Source: Rhodoferax saidenbachensis
Lineage (GTDB): Bacteria; Pseudomonadota; Gammaproteobacteria; Burkholderiales; Burkholderiaceae_C
DNA: 64,000 nt
Assembly (NCBI RefSeq): GCF_001955715.1
Contig: NZ_CP019239.1
Span: forward strand, 1,984,001 to 2,048,000
Direction of reading: 5' to 3'
The notes beneath the pieces were generated by a model. The model was not told the DNA's origin. It saw nothing but the letters and a program-made list of their open reading frames with translations, and made no database searches. Made by a program: the position numbers and the translations under genes. Shown piece after piece: positions 59,001 to 64,000 of this stretch (position 1 is its first letter; each line of letters starts with the position of its first letter).

Positions 59001-60150
59001 GGGGGTGGTGCTGCAAGTGCGTACGTCCGAGCGTTCGGATGTGATGGCCACACTGCGCGAACATGGCCTGTCCAAGTTCAGCCACTTCATTGGCAAGACG
59101 CGTCCTGCTACTGACGGTATAGAGGCGGGCAAGGGTGAGCTGCAAATCTGGCGCGACGCCAAGAACATCTTCAGCGCCAAACTCGCCGATCTGCACCAGG
59201 TCTGGGACGCCGTGAGCTGGAAGATTGCCCAGCAGCGCGACAACCCCGTGTGTGCCGATGCAGAACATGCCGCTGCGGGTGCCGAGAACGACCCCGGCCT
59301 GCACGTTTATGTGCCAAATAGTGCTCTAGCCCTTATGGAGTCTGCGCAAGCAGCTACTAAAAATGTAGCGCCCGCGGTGCTAACAAGTCGCCCCAAGGTG
59401 GCCGTGCTGCGTGAGCAGGGCGTCAATTCGCATGTGGAAATGGCCTACGCCTTCACCGAAGCGGGCTTTGAAGCCTATGACGTGCACATGACCGACCTGC
59501 AGACTGGCCGCGCGAAGTTGCAGGACTTCAAGGGTGTGGTCGCTTGCGGTGGCTTCAGCTACGGCGACACGCTGGGCGCCGGTATTGGCTGGGCGCGCAG
59601 CATCACCTTCAACCCGCTGCTGTCCGAGCAATTCCAGGCTTTCTTTGCCCGCCAGGACACCTTCGGTCTGGGCGTCTGCAATGGTTGCCAGATGTTTGCC
59701 GAACTGGCCGACATCATCCCCGGCGCGCAGGACTGGCCGCGTTTCACCACCAACCAGAGCGAGCGTTTTGAAGCCCGCCTGTCACTGGTAGAAGTGCTGG
59801 AGTCACCTAGCCTGTTCTTCAAGGATCTGGCCGGCATGCGCCTGCCGATTGCCGTGGCGCATGGCGAAGGTTTTGCCAACTTCAAATACCGCGGCGATGC
59901 AGCCAAGGCCATTGCGGCCATGCGCTACGTCGACAACAGCGGCGCAGCCACCGAGGCCTACCCGTTCAACCCCAACGGCAGCCCGGGCGGTTTGACCGCG
60001 GTGACCACGGCCGACGGTCGTTTCACGGCCATGATGCCGCACGCCGAACGTGTGTTCCGCAACGTGCAGATGAGCTGGACCAACCTGGACCAGAACGCCC
60101 ACAGCCCGTGGATGCAACTCTGGCGCAACGCGCGCAAATGGGTGGGGTGA
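56044..60150 (+). CDS. purL: Phosphoribosylformylglycinamidine synthase with three in-frame repeat insertions
   Basis: 1368 residues (E. coli PurL 1295). FGAR to FGAM with glutamine and ATP in purine synthesis. The N-terminal part has [20 protein letters not shown]; the synthetase core has [20 protein letters not shown] and [20 protein letters not shown]. The glutaminase domain has [26 protein letters not shown] (Cys nucleophile) and VAHGEG. Three repeat-derived segments are read in frame: family A near residues 279-299 and 1088-1109, and family B near 598-620 (VRPEPVEG and STSSARTDG). The surplus over E. coli is about the summed insert length. The start is GTG 56044. Confidence 0.96.
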   Translation: MTLHISSFEGSNALSPFRVQQLLPALQAISDKISGVSARFVHLVATETPMEQPLAHQLAALLKYGDPYVGPTHGPSIVVSPRFGTVSPWASKATDIAHNCGFAVKRIERLVEYRATLKSGLLVKATLSVEQLRQVADLLHDRMTESAMLDRSQALELFNALQPAPMDHVDVLGGGKNALVKANTQFGLALAADEIDYLVNAFTTLGRNPTDVELMMFAQANSEHCRHKIFNAQFTIDGVAQEKSMFGMIRNTHQLAPQYMLVAYSDNASVMEGVQVERFIAKSASGPDGVSAASYQKSSEINHILMKVETHNHPTAISPFPGASTGAGGEIRDEGATGRGSKPKAGLTGFTVSKLWGSTMGKPEHIASPLQIMVEGPLGGAAFNNEFGRPNLLGYFREYEQTVASDVDTVQRGYHKPIMIAGGLGIIDAGQTHKIEFPAGSLLIQLGGPGMRIGMGGSAASSMATGANAAELDFDSVQRGNPEIERRAQEVINQCWMQGDQNPILAIHDVGAGGLSNAFPELTNDAGRGARFDLRAVKLEESGMAPKEIWCNESQERYVMAIAPESLAQFTALCERERCPFAVIGVATEERQLQLVDTSVRPEPVEGLVGASTSSARTDGMPVDMPMNVLLGKPPKMHRDVKTVARTFKPLNLTGVDIQKAVIDVLAHPTVASKRFLITIGDRTVGGLTHRDQMVGPWQVPVADCAVTLADFKGFAGEAMSMGERTPLAALNAPASGRMAVAEAITNLLAAPIELPRVKLSANWMAACGEAGEDAALYATVRAVGMELCPALGISIPVGKDSLSMRTQWKQTEEGPSGSRVTDKKVTSPVSLIVTGFATLQDVRGTLTPQLNASEDTTLVLIDLGKGQHRMAASILAQTLDQVGDAVPDLDDAQDLVNLVNAVNALRAKGQVLAYHDRGDGGLLATVAEMAFAGRVGVALNVDMLVTEGDGISDSRMDVGDSKNWAGQVGARREERTLQALFTEELGVVLQVRTSERSDVMATLREHGLSKFSHFIGKTRPATDGIEAGKGELQIWRDAKNIFSAKLADLHQVWDAVSWKIAQQRDNPVCADAEHAAAGAENDPGLHVYVPNSALALMESAQAATKNVAPAVLTSRPKVAVLREQGVNSHVEMAYAFTEAGFEAYDVHMTDLQTGRAKLQDFKGVVACGGFSYGDTLGAGIGWARSITFNPLLSEQFQAFFARQDTFGLGVCNGCQMFAELADIIPGAQDWPRFTTNQSERFEARLSLVEVLESPSLFFKDLAGMRLPIAVAHGEGFANFKYRGDAAKAIAAMRYVDNSGAATEAYPFNPNGSPGGLTAVTTADGRFTAMMPHAERVFRNVQMSWTNLDQNAHSPWMQLWRNARKWVG
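56880..56940 (-). repeat. Family A element in frame inside purL, copy 12 (diverged)
   Basis: On the minus strand: GCTACTCTTTTGATAGC, then TGGCTGCGCT, then CTGGGCCAGAGGCAGATTTGGC. It aligns without gaps to intergenic copy 2 over most of its length. The encoded peptide is [11 protein letters not shown]. Confidence 0.75.
57839..57898. repeat. Family B inverted repeat in frame inside purL, copy 4
   Basis: CCGTTCGCCCTGAGCCTGTC then GAAG, and CTTCGACAAGCTCAGCCCG then AACGG, form a nearly perfect hairpin with a short loop. It is read in frame as VRPEPVEGL and [10 protein letters not shown]. Confidence 0.92.
59304..59369 (-). repeat. Family A element in frame inside purL, copy 11
   Basis: On the minus strand: GCTACATTTTTAGTAGC, the intact core TGCTTGCGCA, GACTCCAT, AAGGGCTAGAGCACTATTTGG. 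The gene reads it antisense as [14 protein letters not shown], the same frame as in dapE and prmB. It lies between the synthetase core and the glutaminase domain. Confidence 0.92.
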
Positions 60151-60350
60151 AGCTCTCCCGCCTGTTGCAGCCGCGCAAGCCGGCGTTTTGGCTGATGGTG
60201 GCCCTGAACCTGCTCTCGGCGGTGCTGGGCTGGGTGGTCAACACCTACCAGCTCAATGTGCTGGGAAGTTTGCTGGTGGCGGGGTTTGCCATTGGCAATG
60301 CCCTTTTGGGCATGTGGCTGGCCTGGCTGCTGGTGAACGCGCGCATTTGA
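60147..60350 (+). CDS. Small two-helix membrane protein
   Basis: 67 residues, family not recognised. Two hydrophobic helices: [19 protein letters not shown] and [20 protein letters not shown], then a short tail. The start GTG 60147 overlaps the purL stop (GTGA); ATG 60138 inside purL would add three residues. The overlap style matches real genes elsewhere in this window, and the frame is open with a plausible hydropathy pattern, so it is probably real. Its function is unknown. Confidence 0.6.
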   Translation: MKLSRLLQPRKPAFWLMVALNLLSAVLGWVVNTYQLNVLGSLLVAGFAIGNALLGMWLAWLLVNARI

Positions 60351-60505
60351 CGTCGCCTTGGTTGCGCGAATAGCACATTTGCAGCGCTTTGGTTTTTCGG
60401 GCGCGAATGCAAGCAGTGGTGGTGCGTGAATTGATGGGGCCGCACTTGCAATCTGCCAAAGAGGCTCAAAATTCATTGCCTAAGCAACTTATTTTGAGCC
60501 TCACT

Positions 60506-61144
60506 ATGTCCGATCTGATCCAGAAATTGCAATGGCGCTACGCCACCAAGAAGTTCAACCCCACCAAAGTGGTGCCTCAGGAGAAGGTCGACCGCATTCT
60601 GGAAGCGGTACGCCTGACCGCCACCTCCAGTGGTCTGCAGCCCTACGAAGTGTTTGTCGTCACCAGCAAGGAAGTGCGCGAGCGCATCAAGCCCATCGCC
60701 TGGAACCAAGGGCAAATCACCGACAGCTCGCACCTGCTGGTGTTCGCCGCCTGGGACAACTACACGGCTGACCGCATCAATGCCATGTTTGACCTGGTGA
60801 ATGCCGAGCGCGGTGTCAAAAACGAAGGCTGGGAAAACTACCGTCAGATGCTGCTGGGCATGTACCCCCAACGTGATGCCGAAGTGAACTACCAGCACGC
60901 TGCCCGTCAGGCCTACATCGGCCTGGGCACCGCGCTGATTGCTGCTGCCGAAGAACAAGTGGATGCCACGCCCATGGAAGGTTTCGACCCCAAGGCACTG
61001 GACGAAATTCTGGGCTTGCAAGCACGTGGCCTGCGCAGCGTGGCGATTCTGCCCATCGGCTACCGCGCTGAAGAAGGCGACTGGCTGGTGAACCTGAAAA
61101 AGGTGCGCCGCCCACGCGACCAGTTCATCACCGAAGTTGCCTGA
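60506..61144 (+). CDS. NAD(P)H-dependent nitroreductase family flavoprotein (NfsB-like)
   Basis: 212 residues. FMN-binding nitroreductase fold: LQWRYATKKFNPTKVVPQEK (phosphate-binding Arg, start of domain), ILEAVRLTATSSGLQPYEVF and IGLGTALIAAAEEQVDATPM, then ILPIGYRAEEGDWLVNLKKV. The length fits the E. coli NfsB group (217). The physiological substrate is not known from sequence. ATG 60506 is used. Confidence 0.9.
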   Translation: MSDLIQKLQWRYATKKFNPTKVVPQEKVDRILEAVRLTATSSGLQPYEVFVVTSKEVRERIKPIAWNQGQITDSSHLLVFAAWDNYTADRINAMFDLVNAERGVKNEGWENYRQMLLGMYPQRDAEVNYQHAARQAYIGLGTALIAAAEEQVDATPMEGFDPKALDEILGLQARGLRSVAILPIGYRAEEGDWLVNLKKVRRPRDQFITEVA

Positions 61145-61154
61145 TTTTTAACAG

Positions 61155-61646
61155 TTAGGTCACTACCAGCCGCTTGCTGACATCCAGCATGCGGCTGGCC
61201 AGCACCGCACCCAGCGACTGGGTCAGTGCCAGGGCTACGCCCGGATGTTCGCGCGACAACGCCGCGAACTGCGGCATGCTCATTTCCCACACCTTGCAGT
61301 CGCTGTAGACCGCCACCGACGCGTTGCGTGGCAGGTTGGAGAAAAAGCTGCCTTCACCGACCACCGTGCCCGGCCCCAGAATGGCCAGGTGCACCAGGCC
61401 AGCCGGGGTTTTGACATCGACCTTGAGGTCGCCAGACTCCAGAAAATACAGGGTGCGATTGTGTTCACCCTGGGCAATCAACAGATGCCCGCGCTGCATT
61501 TCCAGGGGTTTGACGTAATGGTCCAGCACGCTCCAGCGGAAGCTTTCGAGAAACTTCCCCAGGCCTCCGTCTTCCGTATTGCGGGCGATGGCCGCAACCA
61601 GTCCACTCACGTCGCGTGCGTTCTGACCACTGGTCGAAGTCGTCAT
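61155..61646 (-). CDS. Cyclic nucleotide-binding domain protein (no DNA-binding domain)
   Basis: 163 residues. The cNMP-binding barrel is LLIAQGEHNRTLYFLESGDL, VHLAILGPGTVVGEGSFFSN and RNASVAVYSDCKVWEM, with FGEx-like GEGSFF and RNAS marking the phosphate-binding cassette. No helix-turn-helix follows, so it is not a Crp/FNR regulator. It could bind cAMP, cGMP or another small molecule in signalling. It is convergent with the nitroreductase (10 bp between stops). Confidence 0.88.
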   Translation of the reverse strand: MTTSTSGQNARDVSGLVAAIARNTEDGGLGKFLESFRWSVLDHYVKPLEMQRGHLLIAQGEHNRTLYFLESGDLKVDVKTPAGLVHLAILGPGTVVGEGSFFSNLPRNASVAVYSDCKVWEMSMPQFAALSREHPGVALALTQSLGAVLASRMLDVSKRLVVT

Positions 61647-61696
61647 GCTGGTTGCTCCAAACTGGCAGCGAAGGGGGAATGCCGGCCGCCTGCTAC

Positions 61697-61709
61697 GTAG
61701 GTTACCTAC
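61697..61709. promoter_or_regulatory. 13-bp perfect palindrome in the divergent cNMP-binding / MFS spacer
   Basis: GTAGGTTACCTAC is symmetrical about its central T. It lies 51 bp upstream of the cNMP-binding gene start and 81 bp upstream of the MFS start, a plausible operator position. Confidence 0.4.
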
Positions 61710-61789
61710 ATCTGGCCCGTGGTGTCCAGCACTTTTGGACCATTGGGTGAATGGGGTGGGGCCCCGGTCTGTACACTGCGGCGCTCATC

Positions 61790-62998
61790 ATGCCGTCTTC
61801 TTCTCCAGCCACCTCTCCCGATCTCTCCACCACCCATTGGCCGCGCGTCCTGTTGCTGTGGTTTTGCGGTCTGGTGGCGGCCATGCAATTCGCCAAGATT
61901 TCGCTGGCTTTTGTGCCGCTGCAGTTGCACTACGCCGTGTCGGCGGCCAGCATGGGCTGGGTGTTGTCCACCGCAGGCGTGGTCGGGTTGCTGTTTGGCG
62001 TGACCATGGGCCTGCTGGCACCCGGCATTGGCTACCGCCGCCTGTTGCTGGGCGGCCTCTGGCTGGGGGCTGCGCTGGCACTGGCCCAGGCGGCGCTGCT
62101 GCCATTGCCCCTGTTCTGGGCCAGCCGAGTGCTGGAAGGGGCCTCGCACCTGGCCCTGGTCGTGGCTGCCCCCACGCTGATGGCAGCCAGCACCGGGCCG
62201 GGGCACCGCTCGGTGGCCATGGGCTTGTGGAGCACTTTTGTGGGCGCAGCCTTTGCCATCAGCGGTTTGTTGTTGCCCTGGGTGTTGGCGGGAGCAGGGT
62301 TGGTGGCGGTGTTTTACGGCCATGCTGCGTTATTGGCATTAGCTGCCCTGGCCGTGCACCGCATGGTGCCCACCGATGCCCTGCCGTTGGCGCCCCTGCC
62401 CGGCGTGTCGACCCTGCTGGCACGGCATGTGGCTATCTACACCCACTGGGAGACCGCGCTGCCGGGCTTGTGTTTCTTTTGCTACACCTTCCTGGGGCTG
62501 GCTTTGCTCACCTTTGTGCCGTCTCTGACCGGTACCGACCGGTACTGGATGGTGGCCGTGTTGCCGCTGACGGGGGTCGCGGGCACGTTTTGCGCGGGCT
62601 GGATGGCGCAGTACTGGATGCCACCGCTGCGCCTAGTGCGTTGGGCCTACAGCGCCTTGGCTGTGATGGCGTTGGGTCTGGGCGGCTGCCTGTTGGCGGG
62701 CTGGGCCCTGGCCATCCCGGCCTTGATGCTGATGTTCACGGCGGGCGTTTGCTGCGGCAGCTCTTACGCCCTGATTCCTTACCTGAATGCCACCAGTGCT
62801 CCGCAGGCCTTGGCCAATGGTGCGGTGGCGCAGATGGGCAATCTGGGCTCGACGCTGGGCCCACCGGCGTTTGCGTTGGCCTTGTCGCTGTGGGGCGGGG
62901 CAGGCTTGGTGGCACTGGTGCTGTGCAGCGCCGGACTGGGTTTGTGTCTGGCCTTGTGGGGCAAACGGCAACATACACGCAGATCGCAAGGGGCATAA
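61790..62998 (+). CDS. Major facilitator superfamily transporter
   Basis: 402 residues with about 12 hydrophobic segments, starting VLLLWFCGLVAAMQFAKISL. The middle loop and LLFGVTMGLLAPGIGYRRLL (motif A-like) fit MFS. A second half begins near FFCYTFLGLALLTFVPSLTG. The substrate is unknown; the overall pattern resembles YbfB-like or CynX-type carriers. ATG 61790 is used; a frame upstream to 61751 lacks good start features. A terminator follows the stop. Confidence 0.85.
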   Translation: MPSSSPATSPDLSTTHWPRVLLLWFCGLVAAMQFAKISLAFVPLQLHYAVSAASMGWVLSTAGVVGLLFGVTMGLLAPGIGYRRLLLGGLWLGAALALAQAALLPLPLFWASRVLEGASHLALVVAAPTLMAASTGPGHRSVAMGLWSTFVGAAFAISGLLLPWVLAGAGLVAVFYGHAALLALAALAVHRMVPTDALPLAPLPGVSTLLARHVAIYTHWETALPGLCFFCYTFLGLALLTFVPSLTGTDRYWMVAVLPLTGVAGTFCAGWMAQYWMPPLRLVRWAYSALAVMALGLGGCLLAGWALAIPALMLMFTAGVCCGSSYALIPYLNATSAPQALANGAVAQMGNLGSTLGPPAFALALSLWGGAGLVALVLCSAGLGLCLALWGKRQHTRRSQGA

Positions 62999-62999
62999 A

Positions 63000-63023
63000 A
63001 AAACGCGGCCGAAGCCGCGTTTT
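63000..63023. terminator. Bidirectional terminator between MFS and parvulin genes
   Basis: AAAACGCGGC-CGAA-GCCGCGTTTT, a 10-bp stem with a tetraloop, flanked by A-run and T-run, so it can end both convergent genes. Confidence 0.92.
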
Positions 63024-63043
63024 CTGGATAGCGCTGGATAGCG

Positions 63044-63823
63044 TTATTCGATTTTTGCCTTGGCGCGCAGGTCTTCCTGGAATTTGGCCATTTTTTGCTG
63101 TTGCAGTTGTTGTGCAATCTGGGGCTTCACGTCTTCAAACTTGGGCAACTGGGCCTGGCGTACATCGTCCAGGCGGATGATGTGGTAACCAAACTGGGTC
63201 TTGACGGGAGTTTCCGTCGTCTTGCCTTTTTCCAGAGCGACCAGCGCATCGGAGAACTCTTTCACGTAGCTGCTGGCGTTGGCCCAATCGAGGTCACCAC
63301 CGTTGGCACCGGAACCTGGGTCTTTGGAAGACTTCTTGGCAATGACGTCAAACTTGCCACCCTTTTTGAGCTGGGCAATGATGGCCTTGGCCTGGTCTTC
63401 CTTTTCCACCAGGATGTGGCGGGCACGGTATTCCTTGCCGCTGTTGGCCGCAGCAAACTTGTCGTATTCGGCCTGGATTTCAGCGTCGGTGACGGGACTC
63501 TTCTTCTGGTAGTCGGTAAACAGTTCACGGATCAGGATGGACTGGCGGGCCAGGTCGAGCTGGCTTTTGAAGTCATCGGTGGCGTCCAGACCGCGGGCTT
63601 GCGCTTCCTGGATGAAGATTTCGCGGGCGATGACTTCTTCCTTGATCTGGCCTTCCATTTCAGGCGTCACCGGGCGACCGGAACGGATCACCTGTTGTGT
63701 CAGGGCGTCCATGCGGGACTTGGGCACAGCCTTGCCGTTGACGATGGCCAGGTTCTGTGCCTGTGCGGCGAACGAACCCAACAGGGCCAACGCGGCCAGG
63801 GAGACGATAACTTGCTTCTTCAT
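63044..63823 (-). CDS. Periplasmic parvulin-type peptidyl-prolyl isomerase
   Basis: 259 residues. A signal peptide ends at SFAAQAQNLA. A SurA-like N-terminal helical region leads to the parvulin domain (YRARHILVEKEDQAKAIIAQ, FDVIAKKSSKDPGSGANGGD, LDWANASSYVKEFSDALVAL, TQFGYHIIRLDD). It acts as a folding catalyst or chaperone for envelope proteins. It overlaps the upstream bolA-like gene by ATGA, the bolA-ppiC order common in betaproteobacteria. Confidence 0.93.
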   Translation of the reverse strand: MKKQVIVSLAALALLGSFAAQAQNLAIVNGKAVPKSRMDALTQQVIRSGRPVTPEMEGQIKEEVIAREIFIQEAQARGLDATDDFKSQLDLARQSILIRELFTDYQKKSPVTDAEIQAEYDKFAAANSGKEYRARHILVEKEDQAKAIIAQLKKGGKFDVIAKKSSKDPGSGANGGDLDWANASSYVKEFSDALVALEKGKTTETPVKTQFGYHIIRLDDVRQAQLPKFEDVKPQIAQQLQQQKMAKFQEDLRAKAKIE

Positions 63824-64000
63824 GCTAATCCTTCAGGGGTACTTGGACGGGTTGACGGGGTGGTTTCCCCGGTCTCAATAGCCAGGGCGTGCAGGCCCTG
63901 GTCGATGAAATCTTGCAGCGCATCATACACAAGGCGATGGCGTGCGACGCGGCTCTTTCCGGTAAACAAATGTGAATGGATGCGCACCCGGAAATGGGTG
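63820..64000 (-). CDS. BolA family protein (5' part cut by window edge)
   Basis: Reverse-strand reading gives the last 59 residues and a TGA stop at 63820-63822. HFRVRIHSHLFTGKSRVARH then RLVYDALQDFIDQGLHALAI is the BolA core (V/F-x3-F.G.SRV.RHRLVY). BolA proteins pair with monothiol glutaredoxins or act as regulators. The start lies beyond the window. The stop overlaps the parvulin ATG. Confidence 0.88.
   Translation of the reverse strand, partial: THFRVRIHSHLFTGKSRVARHRLVYDALQDFIDQGLHALAIETGETTPSTRPSTPEGLA

Noticed and set aside
57886..59304. Long minus-strand open frames opposite purL and in other GC-rich genes (for example 41002-42567 opposite smc)
   Set aside because: Composition is typical of antisense frames of GC-rich genes. 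The plus-strand genes are certain.
60351..60505. Possible small gene or RNA between the small membrane protein and the nitroreductase
   Set aside because: No start with a ribosome binding site, no hairpin and no promoter-like sequence were convincing.
61155..61646. Calling the cNMP-binding protein a Crp/FNR regulator
   Set aside because: The protein ends shortly after the cNMP barrel and has no helix-turn-helix domain.

Overview
The window is a 64 kb chromosomal segment of a GC-rich Gram-negative bacterium, most likely a betaproteobacterium of the order Burkholderiales and family Comamonadaceae (Rhodoferax/Polaromonas-like). This is inferred from gene order (smc-zipA-ligA; dapC-dapD-pilU-dapE-prmB; purD-hemF-nadD-rsfS-rlmH-maf-rng), a Bug-type solute receptor, and protein style. 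No prophage, transposase or CRISPR array is visible. Most of the window is compact housekeeping DNA with many 1-11 nt gene overlaps (ATGA, GTGA).

Layout. 1-5.7 kb: UPF0303 fragment, ketopantoate reductase, a MarR regulator divergent from a Bug receptor and a sulfatase, an EVE protein and a hypothetical protein. 5.9-10.4 kb: M19 dipeptidase, a PrlF-YhaV toxin-antitoxin pair with a near-perfect 30-bp palindromic operator, and a PAS/winged-helix regulator divergent from an outer-membrane barrel and a lipoprotein. 10.6-14.4 kb: cytosine salvage (upp-codA) and a HerA-like ATPase. 14.4-21.9 kb: yebC, then the purD-to-rng run. 21.9-29.4 kb: an AT-richer envelope-glycan block (GT4, deacetylase, unknown protein, msbA, O-antigen ligase, two GT2 enzymes). 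29.4-33.1 kb: tolB-pal-cpoB, tcdA and two tRNA-Lys genes. 33.1-40.8 kb: an ABC-F ATPase, then the minus-strand dapC-dapD-pilU-dapE-prmB cluster. 41-47.7 kb: smc-zipA-ligA. 47.7-53 kb: DUF454, def, DUF1003, glnD, map. 53-64 kb: a two-domain FabG and thiolase pair, purL, a nitroreductase, a cNMP-binding protein, an MFS transporter, a parvulin and a bolA fragment.

The most unusual thing here is the repeats. Family A is a roughly 55-67 nt element present 12 times. Every copy has the fixed geometry GCNN-N9-TAGC (GCTA in ten of twelve, with a variable loop of constant length), then a conserved core TGCTTGCGCA, then in most copies a second GC hairpin with a T-run. Six copies are intergenic, and three of those reach into or across a stop codon. 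The other six lie in frame inside essential or conserved genes (nadD, maf, prmB, dapE and twice in purL), where they add roughly 20-residue peptides. Three antisense copies use the same reading frame and encode a recurring (E/D)SA(Q/R)AA peptide. Family B (inverted GTTCGGGCTGAGCTTGTCGAAG) is present four times, once in frame in purL. ligA carries a third palindromic in-frame insertion. PurL therefore has three repeat-derived insertions. This resembles the Rickettsia palindromic-element phenomenon, in a different lineage and with unrelated sequences.
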